Shown: in pieces, positions 62,776 through 64,000 of the stretch
Numbering within the stretch: the first letter of the stretch is position 1
Layout of the letters: each line of letters opens with the position of its first letter
Program-made: the position numbers and the translations under genes
Notes under the pieces: generated by a model
What the model saw: only the letters and a program-made list of their open reading frames with translations
Databases searched by the model: none
Told to the model about the DNA's origin: nothing
Source of the DNA: Dehalogenimonas lykanthroporepellens BL-DC-9
Lineage (GTDB): Bacteria; Chloroflexota; Dehalococcoidia; Dehalococcoidales; Dehalococcoidaceae
Assembly (NCBI GenBank): GCA_000143165.1
Contig: CP002084.1
Location: 310,001-374,000, forward strand
DNA length: 64,000 nt
Direction: 5' to 3'

Positions 62776-64000
62776 TCAGTAGTTGACCGCTGGTACTTCC
62801 TCGGCGTCAAAGGTGTCATCCAATCCCGAAGGTTTCTTTTTGCGGGAGGCCATGTTTTCCAGAGCCAGCTTGTCCATTTCCAGCTGAACGGGAACCGGGT
62901 ATTCTCCGGTAAAACAGGCCAGACAGAAATGGTCTTTGGGAGCGCCGACGGCCCGAATCAACCCGTCTGTTGAAAGATAGCCCAGCGAATCAGCGCCGAT
63001 ATATTTGCTGATTTCCGGAACGGTCATCCGGGCGGCAATCAGTTCCCGGCGCGTGGCCATATCCACACCGAAGAAACAGGGATGACAGATGGGCGGGGCG
63101 CAGACCCGCATGTGAACTTCTTTGGCCCCGGCTTTTTTCAGCAGGCTGATTACCTTGGGGGTGGTGGTACCCCGGACGATGGAATCATCCACCAGCACCA
63201 CTCTTTTCCCTTCCAGAATGGATTTCAGGGGATTGAATTTTAACTTGACTCCCAGGTCGCGCATCCGCTGGGTCGGTTCGATGAAAGTACGGCCCATGTA
63301 ACGGTTCTTGATCAGACCTTCCGCCGGGGGAATGCCGCTTTCCAATGCATAACCGGCGCCGGCCGCGGTGGCCGAGTCAGGCACTCCGACTACCAGATCC
63401 GCTTCGACCGGGTGCTCCTTGGCCAGTTCAGCCCCCATGGCTTTACGGGCGGAATAAAGTAGCTGGTCATTCATGACGGAATCGGGACGGGCAAAATAAA
63501 TATATTCGAAAATACAGAGGGCTCGTCTACCGCAGTCTTCCTTGTAGCTTTCCAATCCATTGGCGTCAATTCGGATGATTTCCCCCGGTTCGATTTCCCG
63601 GACGAATTCGGCGCCGATATGCCCCAGGGCGCAGGTTTCCGAGGCTACCACCCAGCCGTCTCCGCCGATAGTGCCCAGGCACAGCGGCCGCACTCCCAGC
63701 GGATCACGCATGGCGTACAGAGAATCCTTGGTCAGGATGGTACCGGAATATGCGCCGTGAAGCCGGCCCATGGCATGACGGATACGTTCGGTCAGATCGG
63801 AATAGGGGGCGGCTATTATCAGGTTGGCGATTACTTCGGAGTCGGTAGTGGTATGGAATTCGTAACGGAGGTCTTCAAGTTCCCGGCGGAGCTCTTCGGC
63901 GTTGGTGATGTTGCCGTTATGAGCCAGTGCCATCCGATTGTCGCCCTCACCGACCAGAATCGGTTGCGCGTTGTGGGAACAGCTCGAACCTGAAGTGGAA
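62776..64000 (-). CDS. purF: Amidophosphoribosyltransferase (N-terminus outside window)
   Basis: About 408 residues are visible; the frame is open to the right edge, and the catalytic N-terminal Cys lies outside. Seen: LAHNGNITNAEEL of the Ntn-glutaminase domain, MRDPLGVRPLCLG, and the PRPP-binding motif VVLVDDSIVRGTT in the phosphoribosyltransferase domain. The catalytic segment CFFGVDMATRRELIA is present. It catalyses the first committed step of purine synthesis. The C-terminus is complete, ending 17 nt from the terminator of the convergent gene. Confidence 0.96.
   Translation of the reverse strand, partial: STSGSSCSHNAQPILVGEGDNRMALAHNGNITNAEELRRELEDLRYEFHTTTDSEVIANLIIAAPYSDLTERIRHAMGRLHGAYSGTILTKDSLYAMRDPLGVRPLCLGTIGGDGWVVASETCALGHIGAEFVREIEPGEIIRIDANGLESYKEDCGRRALCIFEYIYFARPDSVMNDQLLYSARKAMGAELAKEHPVEADLVVGVPDSATAAGAGYALESGIPPAEGLIKNRYMGRTFIEPTQRMRDLGVKLKFNPLKSILEGKRVVLVDDSIVRGTTTPKVISLLKKAGAKEVHMRVCAPPICHPCFFGVDMATRRELIAARMTVPEISKYIGADSLGYLSTDGLIRAVGAPKDHFCLACFTGEYPVPVQLEMDKLALENMASRKKKPSGLDDTFDAEEVPAVNY

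Overview
The window looks like a stretch of chromosome from a Dehalococcoidia bacterium (phylum Chloroflexota), most like Dehalogenimonas or a close relative. The evidence is the 16S rRNA sequence, the separation of 16S from 23S/5S, a split TCA-type gene set (aconitase, isocitrate dehydrogenase, malate dehydrogenase, two-part fumarase) and a high-GC, densely packed gene order. This is a judgement from reading; no database was searched. No reductive dehalogenase, prophage or CRISPR array was seen.

Layout. 1-5.1 kb: 2-oxoacid:ferredoxin oxidoreductase (partial alpha, complete beta), a CoA-binding protein, and an overlapping trio of GNAT-fold transferase, MshA-like glycosyltransferase and LmbE/PIG-L deacetylase. 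5.1-10.1 kb: three tRNAs and the translation cluster tuf-rpmG-secE-nusG-rplKAJL with an L10 leader. 10.1-17 kb: stress protein, coaE, an epimerase, an AmmeMemoRadiSam pair with proteins B and A fused, and rarA. 17-28.3 kb: a 55-residue Cys-rich gene with its own promoter and terminator, a biotin carboxyltransferase set without biotin carboxylase, the TCA genes, HIT and AzlCD. 28.3-36 kb: Nudix, acetyltransferase and NAD kinase on the minus strand, then a two-part MaoC hydratase and tldD-tldE-PAC2-HEAT. 36-38 kb: a lone 16S rRNA inside its own processing stem, then tRNA-Ile. 38.3-43.2 kb: a lysine 2,3-aminomutase-family enzyme beside a glycine betaine transporter (proVWX). 43.5-50.5 kb: a LOG-family protein, then a seven-gene Rrf2-metY-metX-metW-cysK-iscS-iscU operon. 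50.5-55.8 kb: a two-component system whose kinase is split by an IS5/IS1182-type element. 55.8-61.3 kb: GH38 mannosidase, an ArsS-type radical SAM protein, a fused arsenosugar-type glycosyltransferase and a small basic protein. 61.5-64 kb: acyl-CoA dehydrogenase and partial purF.

How the genes fit together. The carboxyltransferase, malate dehydrogenase and fumarase genes can supply oxaloacetate, malate and fumarate. Aconitase, isocitrate dehydrogenase and 2-oxoacid:ferredoxin oxidoreductase cover citrate to 2-oxoglutarate and beyond. The Rrf2 operon joins methionine and cysteine synthesis to Fe-S assembly, matching a cell with many Fe-S and radical SAM enzymes. Three radical SAM genes (amrS, the kamA-like gene, the arsS-like gene) lie in the window.

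Most interesting points: (1) the arsS-like gene ends at a TGA that aligns with a conserved C-terminal Cys/Sec position and is followed by a SECIS-like hairpin, so it may be a selenoprotein; (2) several genes have a good -10 box 6-8 nt before the start codon and no ribosome-binding site, indicating leaderless mRNAs; (3) the split kinase can be restored in frame by removing the IS and one copy of its 4-bp target duplication; (4) a 12S/5S-like carboxyltransferase set carries an unannotated 59-residue third gene.
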